A stretch of 64,000 bases of DNA from NCBI GenBank assembly GCA_023101725.1, contig JALJCO010010201.1:186001-250000 (forward strand), in the 5' to 3' direction. This document shows positions 32,551 to 44,297 of this stretch, in pieces. Position numbers and translations under genes: made by a program. The notes under the pieces were generated by a model. The model saw nothing but the letters and a program-made list of their open reading frames with translations. It did no database searches and had not been told where the DNA came from. Every line of letters starts with the position of its first letter. The first letter of the stretch is position 1. This DNA comes from Atherinomorus stipes. Its lineage: Eukaryota > Chordata > Actinopteri > Atheriniformes > Atherinidae.

Positions 32551-33691
32551 GGCTCCTCTCACACCTGTTAGTCCAGCAGAGTGGTTTGATAGGTCCCAAA
32601 AGTTGCAATTGTGTAACTAGTCCGGTTCACATACACACCAGTGTTTTTGCAAACAAAACAACTACTATGGATATTATATATCCGCCCCATGCATGTGGTA
32701 GTGCTGTTCAGAAAATACTGTGTTTTGCATAACGCAGGTGAATGATTGGTGAAACAAGTGAAGAAGAAGAATCCCAGAAGAAAAAATCTGGCTGCTTGTT
32801 GTACTCCTCTGCTTGTGGCAAATAATATCATCATTGCTTTGAGCAGCAAGCACAAATACTGCAGCTGTTGTTTAAAAAAACTTGCATATGCACAAGAACA
32901 TTGCAAGTTTTTTTTTTTTTTTTGGCATGGAGAAGCGGAGAAAAGGGGCCAAACTCTAAAAATTGGGGATTTGGGGAAAATTTCCAAAATCTCTTCTGTG
33001 TATTTTTATTTTTTATATTTTATGGAAATATTAAATGTGGTGTAAATGAGGGGAGAAATGTAGTCAGGGTACTATAAACAACAAAAAATCACCGTGGAGG
33101 CATGAAGGGGCCCTTTTGAGACGCTTTTTAAACTCTTTTTTCCAACGGGGTAGGGGAGGGGGAGGGGGAAGGGGGGGGGGGGGTGGGAATGGGGGGGTTT
33201 TGAGAGGTGGTGATTTTTCCCCGTGTCGCGCCCACAAAAAACCGTCTCCCCCTACCTGGAGGCGGAATATTAAAAGGAAAGAGTTACTTATTTATTGATA
33301 AAAAAAAAAAAGAATTCATCTTTTTTTTTTACGCCGGGTCATGCGGGAAGTGGCAGATTTTTCAGTAAATCAACAGATTGCTGTGTGTTAGCTCCACCTC
33401 TTTGGTCCAGATGGGTTAGATCAGTACTCCTACCGAAGGGTACCCAAAAAGTAGGTCTGGTCGGGTCGGATATAAGGGTACCCCTCCCAGGTTTTATCTG
33501 TGGAGACGCAAAGAAACGTGGACCGATCTGGCCCGACCCGACCCAGACCAGCTGGTGGAAACGGGGCTTTTCTCTGGGTCAAAACAAACTGGTCCACTTT
33601 TACACCAGCCCAAACGTACCATACTTGCAGGTGTTCCAAACTCCAGTCCGCTTTAAGTGGACCAAATTGGGTAGGTATGAAAGCACCCTTA
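32551..33691. mobile_element. DNA element with TTTCACACCT-type ends, ~1.1 kb
   Basis: The left side (GGCTCCTCTCACACCTGTTA, TAGTCC) and the inverted right side (AAGGGTGCTTTCATACCTAC and TTTGGTCCACTTAAAG) resemble one fish family whose ends read GGGTGC-TTTCACACC. The same right end recurs near 44100-44165. The interior includes poly-T (32909-32927), a G-rich tract (33144-33199) and a stretch of GGTCGGGTCGG / CCCGACCCGACCC repeats. ORFs here are chance. Confidence 0.45.
33144..33200. repeat. G-rich low-complexity tract
   Basis: Runs of up to ten G with few interruptions. It could form G-quadruplexes on the plus strand. Confidence 0.85.
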
Positions 33692-34879
33692 CATTCTTAT
33701 GGATGCACAAAACACACTGATAACAGCCTCCAGGAGTCCAGAAACGAGCAGCGCATGCAGAATCGGAGTGATGAATGGTGTTGATTCTGCTGGGCTGTGG
33801 TCACTTGTTCAGGTGTGTTAACAAGCGGAGGATATCAGAAGGTCTAATTGTCTAATGTCCTGTTTATGTGAAGCCCGGGCCTGTTCTGTGTGTGTCATGA
33901 GAGCGTAGTGAGGAGCAGGCGGGTTTACCAACAAGTAACTTGGAACTGTCAGTATAAAGATTTCTAGTCGAAATTATTTAAGTATTGATAAAATGGCCTC
34001 TTTAAAATCATAGTGTGCATATATAAATTATATGGCACCAAGTCATTATTTTTTCACTTTTGATTTAAGTTATTCTTTATAAAGAGCACCTTTAATCATT
34101 TTACTGAAGCACCACTCTCAGCAGTAAGCACCAGTCTTTAATTACACGTCTGCCCTCTGTAGCTGGTTTCTCTGATATATTTTTAGCAGCCCAGCTGCCA
34201 AGTATAAAAAGGTATGCTGAATAAATTCAGTCTATGTCAAGGCATTGTGACTTTAATTCACTTTTGCCCAGAATTTTAGTATACCTGAGCACGCCACACT
34301 GCAACTAAAATAGGCAAATTCCTTTGTGTCTTGCTTCTTTCTTTGCATTGGTTTACAGATCACTACAAAAGATGCAATACACCAACTAAGATGCAGGGAC
34401 TAAATTTAGTTAGACTTTGTTATCTAGCTTCAAGTAGAGGTTACCTTACAGTCTTTTATTTCTTTATTCAGCGATAAACCATAAGGGCACTCCACAAGGG
34501 CCAATGCCCTTTATCATGATTAAATTAAGACGTTTTCTTTCAACTGAATGGAAAGTTGTTGTTTTTTTTGCCCATGCTCAACCTCTCCACCCACTTCATG
34601 AAATGCAGCTGGGTAAAATTAAAAAAAAAAAAGATCGGTAAAGAAAAAGATTTGTAAAGAGCAGGGTCCAAATTATCCAAGCAGAAAATATGAAAATGAA
34701 AATTTAGTAAACCTAAAATGAAAAAAACATGAACCTTAGTTAGTCTTCAAAAAAAAAAAAAAAAAAAAAAAAGGAAGAAGAAGAAAGTCTGTAGGGTGCC
34801 ATTTCTAAAGATCCAGGGTATCCAGAGTTAATCCCATGGCAAATTGAGCATGTTAACTCTTCCTAGTGAAATACTTAGC
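33692..34879. other. No recognised gene; possible conserved block near 34110-34270
   Basis: Mostly plain sequence with an A-tract at 34749-34772. The segment 34110-34270 (AATTACAC, TTAGCAGCCCAGCTGCC, ATAAATTCAG) is ordered and repeat-free, so it is a weak conserved non-coding candidate. Confidence 0.3.
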
Positions 34880-35650
34880 TAAGGATCGACCGATATATCA
34901 GCCAGCCGATATTTTAGGCCGATATTTGTGCTTTTTGGATTGGCCCGTTGGGTGCGTTGGCTGATCGCCCTTCAGCATAATTTACAGACAGGCATCTATA
35001 CAGGCAGCAGTTGCTGGAGATGCTGCCCCCCCTCATCTCCTCTCCTCCACTAACAGTAGCTCTGGCCTACCGAAGCTTTTTGTATTAAAAGTTGTAAGAT
35101 TAGTTTTAATCGTGTCCTTCATCATATTCAGCCGCAGCCGCAACCAGCTGATTGACAGCAGTGAAGAGCAGCGTCTGACTTTACACTATCAAATAAAAAC
35201 GATTTTAGGAGGCTAAAAGCTCACATGTGTTCCAAACCGTGTTCTTTTATCCATCAGCTGATGGATCAGTGTCGACTTCGCGCTGCGGTGAAGACGAGCG
35301 CAATGCGGACCGAAAATGAAAAATCTTTATTTAGGCGGATCTCCGTCAGATTTGCATAAATAGGCTACAGAACAGAAGCAGGAGAGGGAGAGAGGGACCG
35401 AGACCCTTTATGCAGTAGCGGGTGGAACCGTCTCCGTGCAGGAAAAACGCAAACATGAGCATAAACGGAGCTCATGTCAGGTGTCCAGTGAAACTTTTCA
35501 TCCAAACATCCAGATGTGAAACATCCTGATAAAAGCAGAAAACAACAGGAGCACGCATGTCCGCTTGTACGGAGGAACTGATGATGGCACTTATAATCGC
35601 TGCGTCTTCCCCAGCGACAAAAATGTTCTACAGAACCGGACCTGCCGGGT

Positions 35651-35890
35651 ATGACAGCGCACGTGCAGGATGACATGAAAGATGTCCAGACTTACCTGGC
35701 ACCATCAGAAAATTTCACTCTGCAGGTCGTTGTCAGATATTTGCGTACACCATTTACCCTCAAAACTCTGACTGTGTTAGAGGCCAGAAAGCAAGACTTA
35801 CTCCCTCAGCATTGTAGAGTAATCAGCCCTGATGTTGATCTAGGAGAATTTTTTCCACCTCAAGTAAAACTGAGAATGAGATTAAAATGA
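35651..35890 (+). CDS. Unidentified 79-residue ORF inside the hAT-like element
   Basis: I do not recognise this protein. It begins MTAHVQDDMKDVQTYLAPSE, has a hydrophobic middle (LQVVVRYLRTPFTLKTL) and ends in a basic tail (VKLRMRLK). No zinc finger, transposase or signal-peptide motif is visible. Composition looks protein-like, with balanced residues and no low complexity. A TGA stop is followed at once by AAATAAAA, a polyadenylation-like signal. The upstream frame stays open for some codons without Met. It could be the last exon of a captured or retroposed gene, or chance. It lies within a repeat, so function is doubtful. Confidence 0.3.
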   Translation: MTAHVQDDMKDVQTYLAPSENFTLQVVVRYLRTPFTLKTLTVLEARKQDLLPQHCRVISPDVDLGEFFPPQVKLRMRLK

Positions 35891-36064
35891 AATAAAAAAC
35901 AAAACAAACTGATATTCGTTTAGATTTATCTTCCAGCTTGATTACATTTCAATATACACATGAATACATGATAAATTATAAATAATATATTTTTTTACAA
36001 AAATATTAAAAGTGGTACAGTAACCTGTTTACTGTATTTTCCAGTTGTAGAAATTGTAATAACA

Positions 36065-36224
<160 letters not shown>

Positions 36225-36486
36225 AGATTTAGCCCAGACATAATATCATTACTACAGATTTGAACTGCAGGTAAAGTCAGGAACATCTTGGACTTTTACT
36301 TTAATCATCTGCTGCTCAGAAAGTCAAAATACTTTGATTTGAAAAATTGTATGAAAATCCTGTTGCTGGTATACTGTACGGGGCCGATACTGGTAATGCA
36401 TACATATCGGCAGGTTGTATCGGCTATTGGCTGAGGCTGATGAGAAAATATCGGTATCGGCCCCAAAAAAGCTGTATCTTAATATA

Positions 36487-37216
36487 CCGTAAATCCTCTA
36501 ATAGTGACCTCTACAAACCGTCCCTCCATTAATTTCCAGAGGTAGCGTTGAAAAAAGTAAATTTCCATCCCTGTAATACAACCCTCCTTTTTTTTTTCCA
36601 ATGAGAGGCTGCTGTTTGCTAAGCCCGCCCTTGTGAGCGCTAGTGTGCACGAAGGCATGAACACAGTACTTCCTCTTTCTGCAGAGCATGTGTGAGGCAC
36701 AAAACAAAACACAGCGGCAACATGGCGACTACTGACACCAATAAACAGAGAAGAAAGTTTAGTGTGAAATTTAAAGAAATCGTTCTGGAGTATGCACGCA
36801 AACATTATGGAGCAAAAGCTGCAAAACACTTTGATGTTGACCCAAGACAAATCAGGTGGCCTATTGGAAAAAGCAACAGAGTAAACTGTCCAGAGCTGAG
36901 AAAAGCCGAGCATGTCTAAGCGGAGGGGGGAGGGAAAAAGTCAGCCAGGACTTGGAGACAGCGCTTATCGATTAGATTCATGACTGTTTACACTCCCGTA
37001 TTTTACCGTACTCAGGCCATTGCACAGTACTGTTTAAGTTTTCCATGCAGCAGTTTTCAATAAATGAGCCCAGTACATATTACTGGGTTCAAACTGGCAC
37101 AAAATGTTCATTTATTAGACTTGGGGAATAAAAGCACTCCTTCCAATAAAAGCTAAGTCCTCGGTGCCCTGAAACAAATAAAAGCCCCGGCCCCGGTCAC
37201 TATTAGAGGATTTACG
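36487..37216 (+). mobile_element. Pogo/Tigger-like DNA element, 730 bp, transposase deleted
   Basis: Inverted ends of 22 bp match perfectly: CGTAAATCCTCTAATAGTGA at 36488 onward and its inverse ending at 37216. The flanks carry TA on both sides (36485-36486 and 37217-37218), the target duplication of the Tc1/mariner/pogo superfamily. Inside is the N-terminal DNA-binding part of a transposase (36723-36919). The DDE catalytic domain is gone. It lies at the eroded right edge of the hAT-like element, so it probably inserted there later. Confidence 0.7.
36723..36919 (+). pseudogene. Transposase N-terminus with CENP-B/Brinker-like helix-turn-helix
   Basis: The frame encodes MATTDTNKQRRKFSVKFKEI then VLEYARKHYGAKAAKHFDVD and PRQIRW. 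This matches the R-K/R-x-S/T-V-x-F-K ... A-A-K/R-H-F-x-V-D ... I-R-x-W pattern of the helix-turn-helix that binds transposon ends in pogo-type transposases. After about 40 residues the expected Glu-Trp region is altered and the frame ends at residue 65, so no catalytic domain exists. It shows from which kind of autonomous element this copy derives. A domesticated host gene is unlikely because the ORF lies exactly between perfect terminal repeats. Confidence 0.6.
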
Positions 37217-37218
37217 TA

Positions 37219-38955
37219 TATACCCCCCCCCCACCTCACCAGATAGGATGTGTAGTATCTGTTCTGCTTTGTCTTTACTGCGTGACCTCATTGTGTGTTT
37301 GGATGACCTTAGCAAGGTCAATCATGACCAAATCAGTTGATTAAAGCAGAGGCAGCCTTCAGGCTGTAAATGTAACACTTTTTTTTTTAAAAAAAAAACA
37401 TAGGTTTCAATAAAATACACTCCCTAAAACATTATGCCAGCATCCAAGAATGGTCAACTTCAATCTTGTGTTCTGGTTCAACTTGCTTTACAAATTTTAA
37501 AATTGAATGAAAATATTCTCAGGAATGTGTTTTACCATCATTTTTCTCCATAAGATGACATTATTCCTCTGTTTATCCTTGGAAGATATTCATACCTGCT
37601 CTCTAACCACCTTCAGTGCAGCTCCTAGTGCAACCACTAGATGGCAGAAACAACTAGTCTATTTACTGGACAGGACAGCCCAACCATTGGCCTGATTTCC
37701 CTCAGCCCAAGTCATTATTCATGATATCCAATTCCCCTTGAAGAAATCAATTCACAGTTTCCATATTTGGAATGTATTTATGTTAATTTTTTTAGAGTGA
37801 CAAAGCTTGCCTGGCACAAAATACACAATTTGGCTTTTCACTATGCAACATGTGCAAAGACAAATTTTGCATTTGCATGCAATGAAGAGTGAAGTCCTTT
37901 TGGAATTAAATCTTGAGGGGTAATGCATGTAAGGGATTATGCTGATCATTCATATAGCATTTGGAGAGGATGTCAAAGCTGAGCACAGTCACCAGGAGGA
38001 CACACAGGAAGGATGGAAAGAAAGACCCCAATGCAGGAAATGTGATATGCAAAGGTAGCAGAAAGAGGAAAAAGAAGTTATTTCCTTTAAAATACACTGG
38101 AAATGTCCTTCAGGGGGCTTTGTCTTAGACATTTAGAAAAAAATATGAACATACCTCAGAAAGGGGAAAACATATTTTAGCATAGAGAACCTAGAGCATT
38201 TCTTTTCTGTGTTTGTCATTTTGTGGTATTTGGTTAAATGTGTTCATTTGAAAGTAGTCAATGCAATATTCATATAAATTACTGTCATTCAGAATTGAAA
38301 ATTAATATGTATACTGAATAAATAGAACTGGAACAGGGTGCATGAAATTGAATTACTATTTAAAAATGCACTGTCCTTTAATGGCACTAGGCCTAATGCG
38401 GATATTAGTTATCAGTACTTTCTTCTAACGGACATTTCGCAGTTCTGTAACATACCTGCCAACCTGACAATCTTACAAAAAATACATTATGGCTATGACT
38501 CAAGGGCAGTGAGAGATCATGTGTAAGTCATGCTTGTGTGTGTTAAATCTTTAACACAAACTATCCTGGTGACTATAAAGTTCAAATGCTGTTTATGTTC
38601 TTCATTGGCTGCATTTAAAGTTATTATCATCAAGAAAAGGCATTTACTTAAAGTCATTCATAGTTCAGTAGAAAATAGTGAAAATAAGTAAAAAACAAAC
38701 AAACAAAAAAGAAAACAACCAAACTTAATCCTGTATTTCTTGACCATTTCAAAACCTTGAACCTATTTTCTGTCAGTTTTAGGTCTTTCAGGTTGAGGAT
38801 ACATCTCCTGTGGCACAGAAATCTTGACATAAACCATTTTATCATGGAAATCAATTATTCTGCTTATGTTCTGCTTAATCAATCAAATCTGTTATATTAC
38901 AGTACCAATCATTACAGGTAAGTTCCACCCAGCCACCGAACATACATACAGACCC
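37219..38955. other. No recognised gene
   Basis: Single-copy-looking AT-rich sequence after a C-run at 37223. ORFs at 37507-37695 and 38338-38526 lack domains. Confidence 0.4.
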
Positions 38956-38960
38956 GACAG

Positions 38961-39215
38961 AATGAAAAAGTTCCGCCTTTTTCTGCCAAAAGTGGTGCAG
39001 TAACAGTGCACTATTACTGCACTATCACTGACTGAACGATTTGTCCCGCAAATACGTCATCACGCATGGTGTCCAAACTTGCCGTGTGGAAACGTCCTTG
39101 TTCTGGGCATTCATTTATGCTCTGAAATCGTATTCCCTAGGGACACAGGCGTTTCTCTGTGCGATTGAATATTGGTAAGTGACTGGCAGTCGGCAGAAAG
39201 GGGAACTTTTTCATG
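38961..39215. mobile_element. MITE with ATGAAAAAGTTCCGCC ends
   Basis: AATGAAAAAGTTCCGCCTTT at the left is inverted at the right as GCATGAAAAAGTTCCCCTTT and CTGCC (39193-39214). The interior of about 200 bp is CpG-bearing and has no ORF. A local repeat CAGTAACAGTGCACTATTAC lies near 38998. Confidence 0.5.
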
Positions 39216-39307
39216 CCCACATCTGTAAAGTGTCCAGAAGGGTCAGGTTTGGTGAGGATAATATTCTCATTATATCTCTTTGATGAATAGGCATTTTTCA
39301 ACTAACT

Positions 39308-39392
39308 TTCTGTGGCAAGGTACACAACAAGATCCCCAGACTCCCAGGTGAGAGTCATGCGTGCTAACCATTCAGCCAAAGGGACATCCCTG
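39308..39392 (-). repeat. tRNA-derived SINE head
   Basis: The minus strand reads TTTGGCTGAATGGTTAGCAC (A-box-like), then GCATGACTCTCACCTGGGAGTC, a 5-bp stem with an 8-base loop placed like an anticodon arm. It shares CATGACTCTCACCTGGGAGT and the downstream GTACCTTGCCAC with the copy at 43390. The T-arm is damaged here, so it is not a working tRNA. Confidence 0.5.
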
Positions 39393-40678
39393 TGGCCAAG
39401 TAGCCAGGTCGCATGATCACTCAGAGGTATAGTGACAGGACTGTCAACTGCCACATTTCACAAAAATATAGAGAATTTTTCATTTTTGTGTCTCTGTTTT
39501 TAATGTTTCTGTTGAACCATATCAAAATCAATCATTTTCATAGAATTTTTATTTATTATTACTTTTGTCAGTGTCAGCTTATTTCATTGACAGCCTATTT
39601 TTTTTCTTTCTGTAATTGGGGTGTGTGAATAATTTTTAGGACAGCTGTCTTTATTACCTGTATAATATTTAAAAAAAAATCTAAGCATCACAAATTAAGA
39701 TTCATAAATTAACTTTAAAAGCAAAATATAATGTTATGCACATTACTTTAAAGACCAAAACGTTCTTCATGATCATCTATCTAACAGAAACAAGCGCAGC
39801 TGCATAGATGAGTAATTAGAAAACATTGCTGCATTTCAGCACATCTGACCAGACTTTGGCGCTGTGAGCCGAAACCGGACGTGACATCTGCCAGAGAATA
39901 TTCTCAGCTCATTTAACATTGAAGTCAATGGCTTCATGGCAGTTCAAGTTCCTTTTCCAGTTTTACAGCCAAACAGTTACGACTAAGCCTTCAAATTGTA
40001 TTGCTTGTTAATGGTTAAAACCTTTACAGCGTTAGTTTATTTAGGTTTCCAACAGATTCAGAATTTTATTTTGAAGAGGATAAAGAAGCAGGTTACCAGT
40101 GGGACCTCTCTACATGTCTCTCCTGTCTACAGCCTCTGTTTACTTGAGCTTCAGCCACCAATGTGTTGAGACTTCTAACACGTGAAACTGCGATCCTGTC
40201 CTCTGGAATATTCTTTTTCAACCATCATTGCTTCATCAGATCGGTCATACAGCGATAGACATAGGCCTATAGACAGAAAGCTCAGACTTCAGATCTCCTC
40301 CAGGTGCTTCCAAAGATGCATCCGTCCCTCCATCATCTTCTTTACAAATGGGAACTATTTACAACTCAACTGGAACTATGTAAGTTGTTATCTTCTCATT
40401 TTTTAAAGGCTAATTATTAACTGCTGCCAGCCATTAGCCACGAGCTAGCTCGTTAGGCGGTTAGCAGCGAGCTAATGTGGGGAACAAGTGTCCTTCTCTG
40501 TCACACCTAGCTCTATCAAATCGGTGCAGCTCCTTAACAGTTGTGGGTCCTCTTGTGCTGTTCTGGGTCACTCCTTACAGTTCTGAGTCCGTTTGGTGTG
40601 GGGATTGCAGGCTTTTAGCTTAACAGAGTGGACTTGAGGCTGGGAGATAGACTGTAGGCAGTTGGCTACAGTTCTACT
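39393..40678. other. No recognised gene; weak repeat character after 39840
   Basis: 39840-40660 shows CpG and GTTAGC-rich patches seen in fish repeats, but no ends could be defined. The ORF at 40182-40406 has no domain. Confidence 0.35.
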
Positions 40679-40968
40679 CCCTTACAGAAAAACCACATCT
40701 CCACAAAAGCCATCAATCCCATTTAAATCCCATTAAGGAAAAAGTGGATGTGATCCACATGTGAAAAATGTTTGACTCACATGTGGTCCACATGTGGATC
40801 ACATGTTGATACAGATGTGATCCACATGTGAATCATGTTAATATAGATGTGATTCACATGTTCAAACGTGTGCTTTTGGAACATTTTAGTGTGATCCACA
40901 TGTGAAAAATGTATGACTCACATGTAGGCCTAGTCATATGAGAAATTCATGTGGTTTTTCTGTAAGGG
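40679..40968. mobile_element. MITE with perfect CCCTTACAGAAAAACCACAT ends, 290 bp
   Basis: The 20-bp terminal sequence CCCTTACAGAAAAACCACAT is repeated perfectly in inverse at 40949-40968. The interior is made of repeated palindromes built from GATCCACATGTG and TCACATGTG units. No ORF is present. TA/CTA-type flanks are similar on both sides, but no clean duplication is seen. Confidence 0.7.
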
Positions 40969-43385
40969 TAGTTTGTAAAATTTGATTTCCCAAAATTCCT
41001 CAGCATTATCACACTCTTCTGAACTAGCTGATGATCCCACCACACAAACCAGTTCCAATCTAGCTGTTCTGGAGCCATCTTTCATGTTTTCCATGGCTTT
41101 GGTCATACATGCAAATCAATGGGCAGACTGCAACTCCTTATCTCGCTGACATAATGCCATGGAGGCTAGGTTCACTAGTGAAAAGCTATGAGCGCTTAGC
41201 CGAGCCTCCTAAACATCGGATATTTACGTAAATACACGTGTGATTAACTTCACAGAACTACTTATTTTGTCTCGCTGTGTTGTATGGCAAAGTTACTTGA
41301 AGTTAAGGTCGTGTCATCACTACTTTAATAAAAAGGAGAGAAAAAAAAAAAAAAGGGGAAGAAAAAAAACGAACAGGGAAGACCCAACGACCCAAAAAGA
41401 CACAGCAGGGTAAAAGTTCCCATTCTCAAAAGAAAAGAAAAGAAGGAAGGGATTCTTTTCAGCTCCATTACTTTCACGGCTGATGTATAATAATATTTAT
41501 ATATTTAAAGTTTTTAATTAATCATAGCGTATGGGGTGAATCCAATTTCAATGAATATTGCAAAAATTGTTGAAAGAAACATCCTCCATAATTCCTTTAA
41601 GGCATCTGTATTTGCTCTCTGATGTGACCTGCACAATAGGTGCACACCATGTAGTACAAAAGTGGCACCAGTGGCTGTTACTTTATCATGTCACGCTACT
41701 GAACAAAAGTTTGGCATTCTTAAGCATGAAAATCTTGCTTAAATCTTGCTAGCGTAGGATTTAACTAAAAGGACACGCCAGAAAACTCAGGTAATAACCT
41801 ACTAGACTTCTGTATTTGCAAAAAATGTAAAAAATACGAAACGTTTTATAATAGAGGAAGTTAGTATTTGGAGTGCTTCCAATCTTAAAACTCAGGTTTG
41901 TAAAGAGAGCTTTATAGCTAGCTAACTTTTTTTTTTACAAGTTACACTTTGAGAACAATTGTAAAAGTTAACTTGGATGAATTCTCATAAATGATTTAAA
42001 AAACAGGAAATAAAAGGCTATTTTAGAGGCACACCAGTGTGCAGTGGCACAGAGTTAGAGAAGCCCTGGTCTTGTTAACTTACACTCACTTTGATATTAA
42101 TGTGGAGTATAGGCAAGGCGTAGGGAGATGGCCGGGCAGATGACCTCACTTTGCCTTTATAGAAAAAATCTGATAAATCTCCAAGCCATAATTAGTTTTC
42201 CTTGAGGCATTTGAAGCTTATCTGCAGTTCTATTCATGGTGTTTATTTTGATATTAAGATGTAAAGTCAGACTAAGCATTGAACTGGACCTTTTAGTAAA
42301 GTGCAGTGTTTAAAATACTGTATTTATTTCATTTGAAATAATTTTAAAATAGATAAATTACTGTATTAGATGGAAATCAAAAGATTTCTGCTCATGGCCC
42401 ATTCCACAAAACGTAAATAATCTGTCCTTCCACACAGAAGCCTTAATGACCAAACTATATCTAAAACACCTTTTATTACTATTTCATGCACTTCATCTGG
42501 AAACTAAACAAGTTCAGAAAATAGCGATTGTCATTATCAGGTTCCTTTCCTGTGAAAGAGTCTCAAAGTTTGAGTTTAGGTGGGAAATATCTTCTGTTTT
42601 TTTTTAAATTAGGGTTAAAAAAATCTTTCTTGGTTGTGAAACCTCAGTGATTGAATACTAGGGTATACCCAGGCTGCAGGGAACTTCTTGGTACACAAAG
42701 TACTTCTATACTGTCTTGGCTTTTCACTCTCCAGACATCTTAAAATCCTCTTTGCATGCCATCAACTTTATGTTGCCTCTTTCCCATATTTAGTGCATCT
42801 CTCTTTATTGTGTTTCTCCCCAACCCTTTCGCTTGGTATTTCTGGCCCTGAAGTGGGATGTTTCTAATCTTAGTTTACTGATCTCAGCAAACTCTACTGT
42901 ATAGTTTGTATTCTTAATCTTAATTTTCACCTTTCGCCTTTACCACCATCCCAGCAGCTATGGCTGTGGATGGCCGCCCTCTCTGTATCTTGATCTATTT
43001 GAGACTCTCTTCAAGGCAGCATTACCAAATGCTCGCTCAGTGGTGAATCAATGAAGCTGATTTTCCCTTACAGTATGAGTCTGGAGGAGATGAGATATGA
43101 GATGATCTGGCGTTTATGAATAAAATCAATGTGAACTGATACTTTAAAGAAAAATTCTGAGGCCCTCATATGCACATAAAATATAGCTCAAATACAAACA
43201 CTGACATGCACACACAGCTTTTAGTGGTCCATGTTAAATCATATTTCTGGACTTGTAAATATTTAAAAGATATCATCTTAATGATAATTTTAAAAAAAAG
43301 AGAGAAACGGTTTAATTTACTGTATATGTAGGCTGTCGGACTCCAACAACAGCATAATTGCTGCTCTGACCAGTCCAAGAAGGGA
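40969..43385. other. No recognised gene
   Basis: 40990-41340 is moderately CpG-rich and may be an old repeat. The rest appears single-copy. ORF 41558-41752 has no domain. Confidence 0.4.
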
Positions 43386-43387
43386 TA

Positions 43388-43515
43388 TCCAATTGGCTGA
43401 CTGGTGCGCGCATGACTCTCACCTGGGAGTCTGTGGGATTGAATCCTGCCCGGGCCCTGTGTCGCATACCTTACCACATTTTGGTAATGTCGGCAGGATC
43501 CATGTGACACTGGTA
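43388..43515 (+). repeat. tRNA-derived SINE head
   Basis: AATTGGCTGACTGGTGCGCG (A-box-like), CATGACTCTCACCTGGGAGT (anticodon-arm-like) and GGGATTGAATCCTGCCC (B-box and T-arm-like) lie in tRNA order within about 75 bp. The following CATACCTTACCACATTTTGG matches the tail after the copy at 39308. The D-arm is short and the anticodon loop is oversized, so I call it a SINE head rather than a tRNA gene. Confidence 0.55.
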
Positions 43516-43575
43516 AACAGTCCATGGATTTGAAATGAACCAGAGTACAGTTTGTGCTCAGACTGCACCAAACTA

Positions 43576-44087
43576 TTGGGCCTTTTCCACTGCACATTTT
43601 CGTAACCCTTCCACACCGCACAGCACACTTTATTTGTGTTTCCTCTGGGAAAACCTGTTCCGAGCCGTTACGATTTTCCACACCCGTTTTAGAGCTAGCT
43701 CTAACCGTTCCGAACCTACACAAAACGTGACGTACCTGACGGCTCTTCACTGATTGGCCAAAGGAAATTGGCATCATACGTGTTTTGCCTCGTCTCTTCT
43801 AAACATATCTGGCTCTGTTTTCAGTGACTACAAGCCACAGAGAAAACAACAACAGCAGTAACACCTCGATGTCGTCCAATGCCTCCATTGTTGATTTTTC
43901 TTTACTGACCACTGCGTGGCATGGCAGTGACATCACGGCAGTCTTGACCGTGCCTACTCCACTCACTTCCAGGTAGTAGACGACTGCTTCTCCTGTGTGG
44001 AAACAAAAATTGTCCTGGTCGTCTTTAGCGTGTGGTGCTGTACTGTGCTGTACCGTGCCCTGTGCAGCTGCAATGGCAAAGGCCCAA
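43576..44087. mobile_element. MITE with TTGGGCCTTTTCCACTGCA ends, ~510 bp
   Basis: The left end TTGGGCCTTTTCCACTGCA is mirrored at the right as TGCAATGGCAAAGGCCCAA (44069-44087). The interior holds GTACTGTACCGTGC-type and AACCGTTCCGAACC-type motifs, typical of a fish MITE. No transposase remains. Target duplication is unclear. Confidence 0.6.
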
Positions 44088-44094
44088 AAATGGA

Positions 44095-44168
44095 CTATCC
44101 TTCATATCGGACCACAGTCAGTTTAAAGTGGACCAAGCAACTCGCGTGAATGCACCCTTACATACAGG
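44095..44168 (-). repeat. End of the GGGTGC...TTTCAC family element
   Basis: Read in reverse: GTAAGGGTGCATTCACGCGA then TTGGTCCACTTTAAACTGAC. It resembles the right end of the element at 32551-33691. No matching left end is clear. Confidence 0.4.
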
Positions 44169-44297
44169 GGTTTCCATCAATGATCTTTTTTTTTTCTTTT
44201 TAATTAAAATTTAATCCCTTTAAGTCTACGTCAGTAAAAAAATCTAAAAATGCTGGTCAGAGTACAAGTTGTTGTTGCTTGACTTGATTTTCAGAAT

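Noticed and set aside
32568..32987. 139-codon minus-strand ORF with hydrophobic and Cys-containing segments
   Set aside because: It lies inside a repetitive DNA element and includes a translated poly-T/A tract; no family match.
33144..33300. Gly-rich protein gene suggested by the ORF at 33116-33298
   Set aside because: The Gly run is the translated poly-G tract.
40740..40930. CRISPR-like array of regularly spaced palindromic units
   Set aside because: Spacing is irregular, units vary, and the block sits between perfect MITE ends in an animal genome.
43388..43470. A functional tRNA gene
   Set aside because: The D-arm is short, the anticodon loop is one base too long, and the same unit recurs with a shared tail at 39308, which indicates a SINE.
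43166..43777. 203-codon minus-strand ORF
   Set aside because: It crosses the tRNA-derived SINE head and the left end of a MITE, so it is a composite of repeats with no domain.
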